From positions 1 through 38,640 of the forward strand of contig JAUZPR010000015.1 of assembly GCA_030705825.1 (NCBI GenBank): 38,640 bases of DNA. Reading direction: 5' to 3'. A program made the position numbers and the translations under genes. The notes below the pieces were generated by a model. The model searched no databases. It was not told the origin of the DNA and worked only from the letters and a program-made list of their open reading frames with translations. This DNA comes from Bacillota bacterium. GTDB taxonomy: Bacteria > Bacillota > Clostridia > Acetivibrionales > JANLFN01. Shown in pieces: positions 25,986-33,824 of the stretch; the first letter of the stretch is position 1; every line of letters starts with the position of its first letter.

Positions 25986-26732
25986 ATGGGTGCTATATTT
26001 AGAAATATAAGGCTTACAATCGAATACGACGGGACAAACTATCACGGCTGGCAGAGACAGGCTAATGCCGTTACGGTTCAGGAAGAGATTGAGAAGGCTG
26101 CCCGGAAGCTTACAGGCAAGGAATGTGACTTAATAGGTTCGAGCAGGACCGATGAAGGTGTACATGCCCTTGGCCATGTTGCAAATTTTCATACTGATTC
26201 AAGCATTCCGGCCGATAAGTTTTCATTTGCTCTAAATACTGTACTTCCGGGTGATATAACAATAAAGGATTCACAAGAGGTGAGTCCTGATTTTCATTCG
26301 CGTTTTTCTGCAAAAGGAAAAAAATACAGGTATCTTATATATAACTCAAGGCAGCCTTCAGCTCTGCTCAGAAACAGGGCAATGCATGTTTGCCAGAGTC
26401 TTGATTTCGACTCAATGAAAAGGGCTGCAGAACACCTTAAAGGGACGCATGACTTTACTTGCTTCAGAGCCAGCGGAAGTACCGTAAAAACGTCTGAGAG
26501 AACCATCTGGGATGTTCGATTGTCAAGGGATGGTGAACTTATATTCTTTGAAATAAGCGGAGACGGTTTTTTGTACAATATGGTACGAATAATTGTGGGA
26601 ACTCTTGTATATGTAGGAATTGGGAAGATAGCTGCTGAGGAAATACCGGAAATTATTGAGTCAAAGGACAGGAAAAAGGCAGGTAAAACAGCACCGCCGC
26701 AAGGCTTGTACCTTGTTGAAGTTTATTATTGA
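25986..26732 (+). CDS. truA: tRNA pseudouridine synthase A
   Basis: 248 residues. Makes pseudouridine at tRNA positions 38-40. The catalytic Asp56 is in GSSRTDEGVHALG, a slight variant of the usual G-x-GRTDxGVHA. IEYDGTNYHGWQRQ (12-25) and the C-terminal DGFLYNMVRIIVGTL are typical. The ATG follows a weak GGGGTTAGGGG, part of the preceding repeat, so the repeat may have supplied or altered its ribosome binding site. Confidence 0.95.
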   Translation: MGAIFRNIRLTIEYDGTNYHGWQRQANAVTVQEEIEKAARKLTGKECDLIGSSRTDEGVHALGHVANFHTDSSIPADKFSFALNTVLPGDITIKDSQEVSPDFHSRFSAKGKKYRYLIYNSRQPSALLRNRAMHVCQSLDFDSMKRAAEHLKGTHDFTCFRASGSTVKTSERTIWDVRLSRDGELIFFEISGDGFLYNMVRIIVGTLVYVGIGKIAAEEIPEIIESKDRKKAGKTAPPQGLYLVEVYY

Positions 26733-26848
26733 GAACTCACCCAAGATAGAAAAAATGATATGACGGACGACTATACGTGAGAAACAGACATATTTATTGT
26801 AAAAAATAGAGATAATAGAAGATAAATTAAATTTTTAGCAATTAATAC

Positions 26849-26877
26849 TTGACACACTTGAAAGCCTATATTAAAAT
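26849..26877 (+). promoter_or_regulatory. Promoter of rplM-rpsI
   Basis: Perfect TTGACA (26849-26854), 17-base spacer, TAAAAT (26872-26877, five of six matches). The start point should be near 26884, giving a ~120-nt leader. This uncouples rplM-rpsI from truA. Confidence 0.8.
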
Positions 26878-26883
26878 AAAAAA

Positions 26884-27006
26884 GTGTCAAAAGTTAGACG
26901 ACATTATATTGCTTCAAACTCCCCGGTATTGTTTGAAGTTTAATGCGGATAAATACTTTTGTTGTAATTTAATAAGAATCAGTGTTTTAAGGAGGATTAT
27001 GACGCC
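26884..27006 (+). promoter_or_regulatory. rplM leader, candidate L13-type autoregulatory RNA
   Basis: The ~120-nt leader contains CTTCAAAC (26912-26919) and GTTTGAAG (26931-26938), a perfect 8-bp stem with an 11-base loop. Firmicutes have a described L13 leader RNA in this position; whether this one matches that covariance model was not tested. Confidence 0.5.
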
Positions 27007-27435
27007 ATGAAAACTTTTATGGCTAAAGCCGAAGAAGTTAAAAGAAAATGGTATATAGTTGATGCAGAGGGTAAGCATTTGGGAAGACTTGCAACAGAAG
27101 TTGCAAAAGTCCTCAGGGGAAAACATAAACCTGATTATACTCCTCATGTTGATACTGGAGATCATGTAATAGTAATAAATGCAGAGAAAGTAGTTTTGAC
27201 AGGTAAGAAGTTGGAACAAAAGCTTTACAGACATCACTCCCTATATCCCGGAGGATTGAAGGAAGTTTTGTACAAGCACCTTATGGCTTCGAAACCTGAA
27301 AAGGCTGTAGAACTTGCTATAAAGGGCATGCTTCCAAAGAACAGTCTGGGAAGAGCAATGTTCAGAAAATTAAAGGTATACAGGGGCAGCGAACATCAGA
27401 ATCAGGCACAGCAGCCCGAGAAATTGGATATCTAG
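27007..27435 (+). CDS. rplM: 50S ribosomal protein L13
   Basis: 142 residues. [37 protein letters not shown] and [10 protein letters not shown] are diagnostic. L13 is an early 50S assembly protein. AAGGAGGA is about 11 bases upstream of the ATG at 27007; an ATG four codons later (MAKAEEV) is the alternative. Paired with rpsI as in nearly all bacteria. Confidence 0.97.
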   Translation: MKTFMAKAEEVKRKWYIVDAEGKHLGRLATEVAKVLRGKHKPDYTPHVDTGDHVIVINAEKVVLTGKKLEQKLYRHHSLYPGGLKEVLYKHLMASKPEKAVELAIKGMLPKNSLGRAMFRKLKVYRGSEHQNQAQQPEKLDI

Positions 27436-27456
27436 TATTAGGGAGGAGATGAAATT

Positions 27457-27849
27457 ATGGCTAAGGTTCAGTATTATGGAACCGGAAGAAGAAAAAAATC
27501 AGTAGCGAGAGTAAGACTTGTTCCTGGAGAAGGAAAAGTTATAATTAATGATAGAAGTATTGATGAGTATTTCGGATTGGAAACCTTGAAGGTTATAGTA
27601 AAGCAGCCGCTGGTACTTACAAATACCGAAGGCAGATTTGACGCTATATGCAAGGTTATAGGCGGTGGCTTTACAGGCCAGGCCGGTGCAATAAGACATG
27701 GTATTTCAAGAGCTTTATTAAAAGCAGATGAGGAACTCAGACCTGCTCTTAAAAAAGCCGGTTTCCTTACAAGAGACCCAAGAATGAAGGAAAGAAAGAA
27801 ATACGGTCTCAAAAAAGCAAGAAGGGCACCACAGTTCTCAAAGAGATAA
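27457..27849 (+). CDS. rpsI: 30S ribosomal protein S9
   Basis: 130 residues. [15 protein letters not shown] at the start, [19 protein letters not shown] in the middle, and the basic C-terminal tail ending FSKR that touches the P-site tRNA anticodon arm. GGGAGGAG precedes the ATG. Terminated by the hairpin at 27891. Confidence 0.97.
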   Translation: MAKVQYYGTGRRKKSVARVRLVPGEGKVIINDRSIDEYFGLETLKVIVKQPLVLTNTEGRFDAICKVIGGGFTGQAGAIRHGISRALLKADEELRPALKKAGFLTRDPRMKERKKYGLKKARRAPQFSKR

Positions 27850-27890
27850 TCTCTTGGATGCCATTAAAGATGAATATGTTTATAATTTTC

Positions 27891-27921
27891 AGGAGACGGT
27901 TATACCGTCTCCTGTTGTTTT
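27891..27921 (+). terminator. Intrinsic terminator of rplM-rpsI
   Basis: AGGAGACGGT (27891-27900) and ACCGTCTCCT (27904-27913) form a perfect 10-bp stem with loop TAT, followed by GTTGTTTTG. The stem has the same build as those after rplQ and the anti-sigma gene. Confidence 0.88.
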
Positions 27922-28037
27922 GTATAAGGTTTCTCAGAACAATCAGTTTATCACGAGAATTTCATGTAGAATTAACTTATTATGAACGATATAATAATAT
28001 AGAATTGTTTAAGAATTTATAAATGTTGGGGGTAGCC

Positions 28038-29240
28038 ATGCTTATTGTTAAAAACGGAAAAGTGCTTACCATGGCGGGAATCACTTTAGATAAAGGTTAT
28101 ATTGCTGCAGAAAAGGGAAAAATAGTTTATGTAGGAAATGATGCCGATATTATAAATAAATATATCAATGAAAATAAGACTGCTTGTATTATAGATGCTG
28201 AAGGTAAATATGTTTTGCCGGGGCTGGTGGACGCACACTGCCATATAGGCTTGTGGGAGGATGCAGTGGGTTTTGAAGGCGAAGACGGCAATGAAATGAC
28301 CGATCCAGTCACACCCCATCTTAGAGCCATCGACGGTATATATCACAACGACAGGTCATTTACCGAAGCAAGGGAAAGCGGAGTCACCACCGTAGTAACG
28401 GGACCAGGAAGTTCAAATGTTATCGGCGGACAGTTTGCTGCTTTGAAAACCTATGGCAAAAGAATAGAAGAAATGCTTATAAAGGAGCCGGTGGCAATGA
28501 AGGTGGCTTTCGGTGAAAACCCCAAATTTGTCTATAATGAAAAGAAGCAGATGCCAACTACACGGATGTCCACTGCAGCAATATTACGTGAAAGCCTCAT
28601 GAAAGCAAAAGAATATAAAATGCTGTTGGATGATTATGAAAAAGACAGGGAAAATTGCGACAAACCTGAGTATGACATGAAATTGGAAGCCCTGCTGCCT
28701 GTCATAGAAGGAAAAATTCCGCTGAAGGCACATGCGCATAGAGCGGATGATATCCTAACGGCTATAAGGATAGCAAAGGAATTTAACGTCCGTCTGACTA
28801 TAGAACACTGTACAGAAGGTCATCTTATAAAGGATATCCTGGCTGAAGAAGGCGTTTCGGTCATTGCAGGTCCATCCCTGACAGACCGTTCAAAGGTGGA
28901 GCTAAGAAATCAGACAATTAAAAACCCGGGTATTTTATCCAACATGGGCATAAAGGTGGCAATTATGACTGATCATCCATGTATACCAATACAGTATTTG
29001 AGCCTTTGTGCAGCCCTGTCAATGAAGGAAGGCATGAATGAAGAAGATGCACTTAAGGCAATTACAATTAATGCGGCGGAGCTTACCGGAATATCCGACA
29101 GAGTTGGAAGTATCGAGGTAGGAAAAGATGCCGACCTGGTTATTTTTGACGGTCATCCCTTTGAACTTAGAACAAATGTGGTAACTACTATAATAAACGG
29201 GAATATAGTATATGAAAGGGAAAAGAATGCAGATGTTTAA
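28038..29240 (+). CDS. Amidohydrolase family metal-dependent hydrolase
   Basis: 400 residues, complete amidohydrolase with an N-terminal beta-sandwich strand set (MLIVKNGKVLTMAG), the metal motif HxH at His67/His69 (GLVDAHCHIGLW), later histidines in KAHAHRADD and IEHCTEG, and the terminal-strand Asp in IMTDHP. The C-terminal VGSIEVGKDADLVIFDGHPF is typical of imidazolonepropionase- and dihydroorotase-like members. The substrate is not predictable from the motifs. The ATG at 28038 after a GGGGG stretch is preferred to one at 28023. The 3' end overlaps the start of tsaE. Confidence 0.87.
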   Translation: MLIVKNGKVLTMAGITLDKGYIAAEKGKIVYVGNDADIINKYINENKTACIIDAEGKYVLPGLVDAHCHIGLWEDAVGFEGEDGNEMTDPVTPHLRAIDGIYHNDRSFTEARESGVTTVVTGPGSSNVIGGQFAALKTYGKRIEEMLIKEPVAMKVAFGENPKFVYNEKKQMPTTRMSTAAILRESLMKAKEYKMLLDDYEKDRENCDKPEYDMKLEALLPVIEGKIPLKAHAHRADDILTAIRIAKEFNVRLTIEHCTEGHLIKDILAEEGVSVIAGPSLTDRSKVELRNQTIKNPGILSNMGIKVAIMTDHPCIPIQYLSLCAALSMKEGMNEEDALKAITINAAELTGISDRVGSIEVGKDADLVIFDGHPFELRTNVVTTIINGNIVYEREKNADV

Positions 29241-29733
29241 GGTTTGCTCACAAAAGGAAACAGAAGTGTTTGCAGAGAAACTTGGCGAAATACTTAACCC
29301 GGGAGATATAATTTGTCTGACAGGTAATCTTGGAGCAGGTAAGACAGCCTTCACCAGAGGGCTTGCCAAAGCGCTTGGAATAAATAATCATATTACCAGT
29401 CCTACTTTTACTATTGTTAATGAGTATGAGGCCGAAATCCCCCTCTATCACTTTGATGTATACAGAATATCCAGTCCGGATGATATGTTCGAAATCGGTT
29501 TTGAGGAATATCTTTACGGGGATGGGGTTTCAGTCATCGAATGGGCTGATCTGATATATGATATCCTTCCTTTGGAAAGTATAAATGTCCGCATTGATAT
29601 AAGCAGCAGGACAAATACTGAAGAGCGGGTCATAGAAGTTGAATTCAAGGGTAACAGATATTTGGGTTATGAAGAAAAACTTTTAGATAAATGGTCTTTA
29701 TACGGAGGCAATAATGAAGATACTTGCGGTTGA
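29227..29733 (+). CDS. tsaE: tRNA t6A biosynthesis ATPase TsaE
   Basis: 168 residues. Walker A is GNLGAGKT at 33-40, then SPTFTIVNEY and the VIEWADL motif. TsaE supports the TsaB-TsaD complex that makes N6-threonylcarbamoyladenosine at tRNA position 37. ATGs at 29212, 29227 and 29233 are in frame; 29227 fits the AAAGGG spacing best. It overlaps the amidohydrolase gene upstream and tsaB downstream by 20 bases. Confidence 0.93.
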   Translation: MQMFKVCSQKETEVFAEKLGEILNPGDIICLTGNLGAGKTAFTRGLAKALGINNHITSPTFTIVNEYEAEIPLYHFDVYRISSPDDMFEIGFEEYLYGDGVSVIEWADLIYDILPLESINVRIDISSRTNTEERVIEVEFKGNRYLGYEEKLLDKWSLYGGNNEDTCG

Positions 29734-30436
29734 AACATCATCAACAGTGGCTGCGGCAGCTATAATGGACAATAACAGGCTGCTTGGAGAATACATTCTG
29801 AATCATAAAAAAACACACTCTCAAAAGCTTATGCCAATGCTTGAATCCCTAATGAATGATCTGGAGCTCAGTCCGAAGGATATTGACGTATATGCGGCAT
29901 CCAGCGGGCCAGGTTCATTTACAGGATTGAGAATAGGTGTAACGACGGTAAAGTCAATAGCATATGCTGCAGATAAACCGGTTGTAAGTATACCTACACT
30001 TGATGCTCTGGCATTCAACATTCCGCTTATGGATTCATTGATTTGTCCGATAATGGATGCAAGAAATAATCAGGTATATACCGCACTTTATAAATGTGAG
30101 AAAAACTCCCAGGTTAAGATAACAGAATATATGGGCATTCCGGTTCAGGAACTGATGGATATTATTAAAAGCAAAGGGCAAAAAACAGTTTTTCTCGGGG
30201 ATGCGGCGCCGATCCATGAAGAATATATAAAACAGGAACTAAAGGAAATGTGTCAATTTGCGCCTGGAAATCTTATGCTTCAGAAAGCATCTTCAGTGGC
30301 ATATCTTGCATATGTAAAAGCATCCGGCGGACAGCTGGAGAATTGTTTTGACATGATTCCTTTCTATTTGAGAAAGTCACAGGCAGAAAGAGAATACGAG
30401 AAAAAGCAGATGACAAGATCAATAGACAATGGATAA
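29714..30436 (+). CDS. tsaB: tRNA t6A biosynthesis protein TsaB
   Basis: 240 residues of the ASKHA/YgjD-like fold. MKILAVETSSTVAAAAIMDN and SSGPGSFTGLRIGVTTVKS are diagnostic. TsaB is the non-catalytic partner of TsaD, whose gene is not adjacent here. TACGGAGG precedes the ATG, within the last codons of tsaE, so the two are coupled. Followed by a 265-base repeat-filled gap before rimI. Confidence 0.95.
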   Translation: MKILAVETSSTVAAAAIMDNNRLLGEYILNHKKTHSQKLMPMLESLMNDLELSPKDIDVYAASSGPGSFTGLRIGVTTVKSIAYAADKPVVSIPTLDALAFNIPLMDSLICPIMDARNNQVYTALYKCEKNSQVKITEYMGIPVQELMDIIKSKGQKTVFLGDAAPIHEEYIKQELKEMCQFAPGNLMLQKASSVAYLAYVKASGGQLENCFDMIPFYLRKSQAEREYEKKQMTRSIDNG

Positions 30437-30680
30437 TTGAGAATTGAGAATGGAGAATAGAGGATTATTCAAATGTAGGGGCGGCCAGTGGTCGCTCGCC
30501 TAAAAAAATGGTTAAAGAAACGGAGCAATCAATTATTGTCCTATATATTTCCCTTCCCACAATGCGATGGGGGAAGGGTTGGGGATGAGGGTTATAAACA
30601 AAATAGTGGAACTGACAAGGGGAATGCTCCTTCCGTCACTTCGTGACACCTCCCTCTAGAGGGAGGCTCAAATAGGCATT
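30426..30680. repeat. Composite intergenic repeat between tsaB and rimI
   Basis: Starts inside the last codons of tsaB with GACAATGGATAATTGAGAAT, continues with the hairpin-type GTAGGGGCGGCCAGTGGTCG, then CCCTTCCC...GGGGAAGGG, then CCTTCCGTCACTTCGTGAC, ending CTCCCTCTAGAGGGAGG. These are separate palindromes in tandem, of the same types as at 25768-25980. No gene is seen. Confidence 0.6.
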
Positions 30681-30701
30681 TGAAAGGTGTGGCTTGCTGA
30701 C

Positions 30702-31151
30702 TTGGACGGTTTGGAAATATTAAAAATGACAATCGAGCATATAGATGATGTAATGGTAGTTGAAAATCTAAGTTTTTCTATTCCCTGGTCAAAGGAATCT
30801 TTTTTTCAGGAGGTAACGGGGAATACATTTGCAAGATATATAACGGCTAAAGTAAACGGACGGGTCATAGGTTATGCAGGTATGTGGAAGGTTTTTGATG
30901 AGGGGCATATTACCAATGTTGCCGTACATCCTGAGTTCAGAGGTACCGGAATAGGAAGCGCCTTGATAGAATATTTAATGGAAGTTGCAAGAAAAGAAAA
31001 CATAACCAGCATGACCTTGGAAGTAAGAAGAAGCAATATTGCAGCACAAAGGCTTTATAACAAATATGGCTTCAAGGTTGAAGGGTACAGGAAGGGCTAT
31101 TATTCAGATAACAGGGAAGATGCATTGATTATGTGGAAAACCGACGTATAG
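30702..31151 (+). CDS. rimI: Ribosomal protein S18-alanine N-acetyltransferase RimI
   Basis: 149 residues from the chosen TTG; GNAT fold with the acetyl-CoA loop in EFRGTGIGSALIEYL and the terminal YNKYGFKVEGYRKGYYSDN, DALIMWK typical of RimI. Position after tsaE-tsaB is the common bacterial arrangement. The start is uncertain: GTG 30687, TTG 30702, TTG 30711 and ATG 30726 are in frame, and none has ideal spacing to the AAAGGTG at 30683-30689. The upstream repeat ends immediately before it and may have reshaped its start. Confidence 0.88.
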   Translation: MDGLEILKMTIEHIDDVMVVENLSFSIPWSKESFFQEVTGNTFARYITAKVNGRVIGYAGMWKVFDEGHITNVAVHPEFRGTGIGSALIEYLMEVARKENITSMTLEVRRSNIAAQRLYNKYGFKVEGYRKGYYSDNREDALIMWKTDV

Positions 31152-31177
31152 CTAAGGTTTTATCCTTGGAATTTTTA
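31151..31177 (+). terminator. Weak intrinsic terminator after rimI
   Basis: CTAAGG (31152-31157) with CCTTGG (31164-31169, one G-U) and a short T run after it. It lies directly on the rimI stop codon. Confidence 0.5.
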
Positions 31178-31291
31178 TAAATCAGTTTGAATAAAGATAT
31201 CTCGTCGGACAAATTAGATTTATTTAAGATAAGAAATGCGAAATACAGGCTGTTTTTATTTTTACTTAATATTTACTAAGGGGGCAAATTC

Positions 31292-33739
31292 ATGGTAAAT
31301 TCCAAGGGTCTTAAGTTTAGTATGCTTAGAAAGGAATGCGATCCGGGCATATTCGATTTCAACGATACTTCGGAAATAAAACCGTTGGAGGGAATAATAG
31401 GACAGGAACGGGCAGTTAGGGCAATGGAGTTTGGCCTTAATATCAAAGTAAGAGGCTACAACCTTTATATGTCGGGAATGACCGGTACAGGAAAGACAAG
31501 TTATGCTATTCAGCATATAAAGAAGATAGCTGAAAAAGAAAAAATTCCTGATGATTGGTGTTACATATATAACTTTGATAAAACAAACCAGCCTATGGCG
31601 GTCAATCTGCCTGTAGGTATGGGCAAGGTATTCCAGAAGGACATGGATGAGTTTATTAAGATTCTTAAGCTTGAGATATCGAAAGCCTTCGACAGTGAGG
31701 ATTACGAAAAGGAAAAGGCTGAAATAATGAAGGAATACCAGGCAAAGCGGAGTGAACTTCTTGAAATATTAAATGACGATGCGGGTAAACGGGGCTTTAA
31801 GGTGAAAAGTACAAGTGCCGGTGTCTATTTTATGCCCATAATTGAGGGAAAAACCCTAAGCGAACAGGAGTATAGTGAGCTTGATGAGGATATCAAGGAT
31901 GAGATAACTGAAAACTCCAATGTTGTACAAATTGAAACTCTTGAAATAATCAAAAAGATCAAAAATGTTGAAAAGGACGCAGAAAAGAGAGTTGCCGAAT
32001 GGGAAAACAAAATAGCCCTTTTTGCTGTAGGCGCCCATATAAATTACCTTAAAGAAAAGTACAAGGATTTTGAAAAGATTACTGCTTATCTTGCCAGGGT
32101 ACAGGACGATATACTTGAAAACCTTGATGCATTTAGGGATGATGAAGTACCTGAAGACCAGCAGTATCTGATACCATTTATTAAGGAAAGTGAATCTCCT
32201 GCTGAGAAATATAAGGTAAACCTTGTGGTTGACAACAGTGAACTTAAGGGAGCACCTGTTATAGTTGATTTTAATCCGACATATTACAACCTCCTTGGTA
32301 AATTGGAATATGAAAACGAATTCGGAACAATGACAACTGATTTTACAATGATCAAGGCGGGTCTGATGCACCTGGCCAACGGGGGTTACATTATTTTACA
32401 GGCCAAGGATGTTCTAAGCAATACTCAGTCCTGGGAAGCCCTTAAACGTGTCCTGAAAACCAAAAAACTCAATATAGGAAACATGAAGGAACAATCAGGT
32501 TTGGTGGCAGTTTCGGGATTAAAGCCCGAACCAATACCTCTTGAAGTAAAGGTAATATTTGTCGGAAGCGAATATATTTATCAAATGCTTTACGAATATG
32601 ATGAGGATTTCGGAAAGCTGTTCAAGATTAAGGTTGATTTTGACGACGAAATGGACAGAAATGCGGAAAACATGCTAAAGTTGGCCCAATTTGTAAGTTC
32701 CTTCTGTTCCAAGGAAAATATGCCGCATTTTAACCGTAAAGGGGTTGCAAAAGTAGTTGAATACAGTTCCAGACTGGTTGAAGACCAGAATAAGCTTAGT
32801 ACCAGATTTAACGATATTGCGGAGATTTTATGCGAATCGTGTGCCTGGGCCCAGATAGAAGGAGCTAAAATAGTATCGGATTCACATGTGAAGAAGGCTA
32901 TTGAAGAGAAGAAATACCGTTCTAACAAATATGATCAAAAACTTCTTGAGATGCAGGAAGACGGAACTATAATGATTGATACCGAGGGTGAGGTTATTGG
33001 ACAGATTAATGCATTATCCATTCTGGATATGGGAGATTACACCTTCGGAAAGCCTTCAAGGATTACAGCTACAACCTATATGGGCGAGAAAGGTATTGTC
33101 AATATAGAACGTGAAGTTGAAATGAGCGGTACTACCCATACCAAGGGTGTTCTTATACTAAGCGGATATATAGGGCAGAAATATGCTCAGGAGATACCGC
33201 TTTCGCTTTCTGCCAGCCTTTGCTTCGAACAATTGTACAGTGGTATCGACGGTGACAGTGCATCCAGCTCGGAATTGTACTGCTTACTTTCCAGCCTTTC
33301 AGAAGCTCCAATTAAGCAGGGAATTGCCGTAACCGGTTCTGTCAATCAAAAAGGCGAGATACAGCCTATTGGCGGTGCTACTAATAAGATAGAAGGCTTT
33401 TTTGAATTGTGCAAGCTTCGCGGACTTAATGGCAAACAGGGTGTTGTCATACCTTATCAGAATGTAAGGAATCTGTTGCTGAATGATGATGTTGTAAGTG
33501 CGGTTAAAGCAGGTAAATTTCATATATACCCTGTAAAAACAATAGACGAGGGTATTGAAATACTTACCGGAATCAAGGCGGGAGTTAAAAAACCTGACGG
33601 TACTTATACTGAAGGAACTATAAATTTTAAGGTTTATGAAAAGTTAAAGAAATATGCAAGATCTGTTGCTAATTTTGGTAAGGAAGATAAATCCTCAGGC
33701 AGCTCAAAGGAAAAGGCAAAGGTGAAAAGCAGCAAGTAG
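31292..33739 (+). CDS. Lon-like ATP-dependent protease (LonB/AAA_32 family)
   Basis: 815-residue soluble protein. The N-terminal AAA+ module has Walker A GMTGTGKT (62-69) and a long helical insertion (about residues 130-260, Glu/Lys-rich). The C-terminal Lon protease domain has the Ser-Lys dyad: Ser656 in GDSASSSE and Lys699 in GGATNKIEGF, 43 residues apart, as in E. coli Lon (679/722). There is no N-terminal LAN substrate domain of LonA, so it is one of the alternative Lon families; its substrates are unknown. AAGGGGGC lies before the ATG. Single gene, closed by a terminator shared with the convergent kinase gene. Confidence 0.92.
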   Translation: MVNSKGLKFSMLRKECDPGIFDFNDTSEIKPLEGIIGQERAVRAMEFGLNIKVRGYNLYMSGMTGTGKTSYAIQHIKKIAEKEKIPDDWCYIYNFDKTNQPMAVNLPVGMGKVFQKDMDEFIKILKLEISKAFDSEDYEKEKAEIMKEYQAKRSELLEILNDDAGKRGFKVKSTSAGVYFMPIIEGKTLSEQEYSELDEDIKDEITENSNVVQIETLEIIKKIKNVEKDAEKRVAEWENKIALFAVGAHINYLKEKYKDFEKITAYLARVQDDILENLDAFRDDEVPEDQQYLIPFIKESESPAEKYKVNLVVDNSELKGAPVIVDFNPTYYNLLGKLEYENEFGTMTTDFTMIKAGLMHLANGGYIILQAKDVLSNTQSWEALKRVLKTKKLNIGNMKEQSGLVAVSGLKPEPIPLEVKVIFVGSEYIYQMLYEYDEDFGKLFKIKVDFDDEMDRNAENMLKLAQFVSSFCSKENMPHFNRKGVAKVVEYSSRLVEDQNKLSTRFNDIAEILCESCAWAQIEGAKIVSDSHVKKAIEEKKYRSNKYDQKLLEMQEDGTIMIDTEGEVIGQINALSILDMGDYTFGKPSRITATTYMGEKGIVNIEREVEMSGTTHTKGVLILSGYIGQKYAQEIPLSLSASLCFEQLYSGIDGDSASSSELYCLLSSLSEAPIKQGIAVTGSVNQKGEIQPIGGATNKIEGFFELCKLRGLNGKQGVVIPYQNVRNLLLNDDVVSAVKAGKFHIYPVKTIDEGIEILTGIKAGVKKPDGTYTEGTINFKVYEKLKKYARSVANFGKEDKSSGSSKEKAKVKSSK

Positions 33740-33774
33740 TTATTTAGAGTGTTCCAAACAGCTTTATTAATTTG

Positions 33775-33814
33775 AAAGCGGGAATTCACCTTCAATGGAT
33801 GAGTCCCCGCTTTT
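33775..33814. terminator. Bidirectional terminator between the Lon-like gene and the histidine kinase
   Basis: AAAGCGGG (33775-33782) pairs with CCCGCTTT (33806-33813), with further pairing inside. T-rich on the plus side; the minus-strand side has only a short tract. It serves the two convergent genes. Confidence 0.7.
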
Positions 33815-33824
33815 AAAATACAGA

